In this document: positions 31,608 to 31,779 of the stretch, in pieces
Position numbering within the stretch: position 1 is the stretch's first letter
Layout: each line of letters begins with the position of its first letter
NCBI GenBank assembly: GCA_035498715.1
Contig: DATJZV010000014.1
Span: 1 to 31,779, forward strand
Reading direction: 5' to 3'
Origin: DASPSR01 sp035498715
Lineage (GTDB): Bacteria > Nitrospirota > UBA9217
Length of the DNA stretch: 31,779 nt
Made by a program: the position numbers and the translations under genes
The notes under the pieces: generated by a model
The model's database searches: none
What the model was told of the DNA's origin: nothing
The model's input: only the letters and a program-made list of their open reading frames with translations

Positions 31608-31779
31608 CTAAAGCCAGCGGCTTTCTGCGGTGGTTTTGGTAACCGTTTTAATTGCTCCATACACGATCTCAATAAGCCTCTTTAACTCCCTCATCGAGAT
31701 GGAAAACGGCGGCATGAGCACAATGACGCTTCCCAGGGGCCTGATGATAAGGCCGTGCTTTCTTGCTTCCAGGATCACC
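31608..31779 (-). CDS. bioA: Adenosylmethionine-8-amino-7-oxononanoate aminotransferase, C-terminal end
   Basis: The last 46 native codons of a minus-strand gene entering from the right edge. The text ARKHGLIIRPLGSVIVLMPP and SISMRELKRLIEIVYGAI is the C-terminus of BioA, the PLP-dependent aminotransferase that makes 7,8-diaminononanoate in biotin synthesis. The native frame is interrupted at GTTAC by the tnpB element. Nine residues (KTTAESRWL) and the TAG stop (31610-31608) come from the element's left end. Because the break lies behind the conserved part, the enzyme may stay active. Only the C-terminus is visible. Confidence 0.85.
   Translation of the reverse strand, partial: VILEARKHGLIIRPLGSVIVLMPPFSISMRELKRLIEIVYGAIKTVTKTTAESRWL

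Larger units (their letters stand above)
30853..31638 (-). mobile_element. IS200/IS605-type tnpB element, internally deleted, both ends kept
   Basis: On the minus strand the element starts after TTAC (31642-31639) with the same left-end palindrome as the first copy (CCGCA at 31630-31626, TGCGG at 31594-31590). It runs through a shortened tnpB to a right-end hairpin at 30874-30853. The exact right cleavage point cannot be fixed; it may lie up to some 40 nt beyond the hairpin. No tnpA is present, so it could only move with a transposase supplied in trans. It is inserted in the 3' end of bioA, in opposite orientation to the first copy. Confidence 0.8.

Noticed and set aside
1..31779. CRISPR arrays, tRNA or rRNA genes, prophage or defence genes
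   Set aside because: No regularly spaced direct repeats, no cloverleaf-like tRNA sequence and no phage or defence families were seen on reading both strands. The Xer protein looks chromosomal and not like a phage integrase.

Overview
The window is a bacterial chromosomal segment of moderate to high GC content. It carries an unusually complete de novo pyrimidine operon in its middle. Gene content (pyrR-pyrB-pyrC-carAB-greA-pyrK-pyrD, archaeal-type PheRS, an Isf-like flavoprotein, a DHH/CBS/tRNA nucleotidyltransferase fusion) and the dispersed intergenic repeats suggest an uncultivated anaerobe. Nitrospirota (Thermodesulfovibrionia-like) or a deltaproteobacterial-grade lineage are my best guesses. 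This is an inference from gene content, not a phylogenetic result.

Layout. 1-4948, minus strand: an envelope operon of a LolD/MacB-like ABC ATPase, a large FtsX-type permease, a LolA-like outer-membrane lipoprotein-sorting protein and a beta-barrel-like protein cut by the window edge. 5154-5729, plus: an iron-sulfur flavoprotein. 5800-17923, plus: the pyr operon, preceded by a leader with a sigma70-like promoter, a PyrR-binding hairpin, a strong intrinsic terminator and a 38-codon leader ORF that crosses the terminator and overlaps the pyrR start. Genes in order are pyrR, pyrB, pyrC, a metallophosphoesterase, carA, a COG1313-type radical SAM protein, carB, greA, pyrK, pyrD. pyrE and pyrF are absent here. 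17924-18485 holds no intact gene, only a possible decayed coding segment.

18486-24197, plus: a Xer recombinase, an 873-residue DHH phosphoesterase/CBS/CCA-type nucleotidyltransferase fusion, a Na/Pi cotransporter with a PhoU-like tail, and YjbQ. 24311-24625 is a truncated IS200/IS605-type (tnpB) element. Then come queA, a SPOR-domain membrane protein, a small DUF6941-like gene on the minus strand, and pheS-pheT of archaeal/eukaryotic type. 30853-31638, minus, is a second copy of the tnpB element. It keeps both ends but has lost the nuclease core, and it sits in the last codons of bioA, which runs off the right edge on the minus strand.

How it fits together: the pyr operon makes carbamoyl phosphate, carbamoyl aspartate, dihydroorotate and orotate. 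PyrR and the leader ORF probably tune read-through according to uridine nucleotide supply, while GreA is produced in translational coupling with carB. The most notable points are this dual-looking pyr leader, the in-frame nuclease-core deletion in the tnpB element, the stop codon it donates to bioA, the three-part nucleotidyltransferase fusion, the archaeal-type PheRS, a 30-codon insertion in CarB, and dispersed repeats that enter gene ends.
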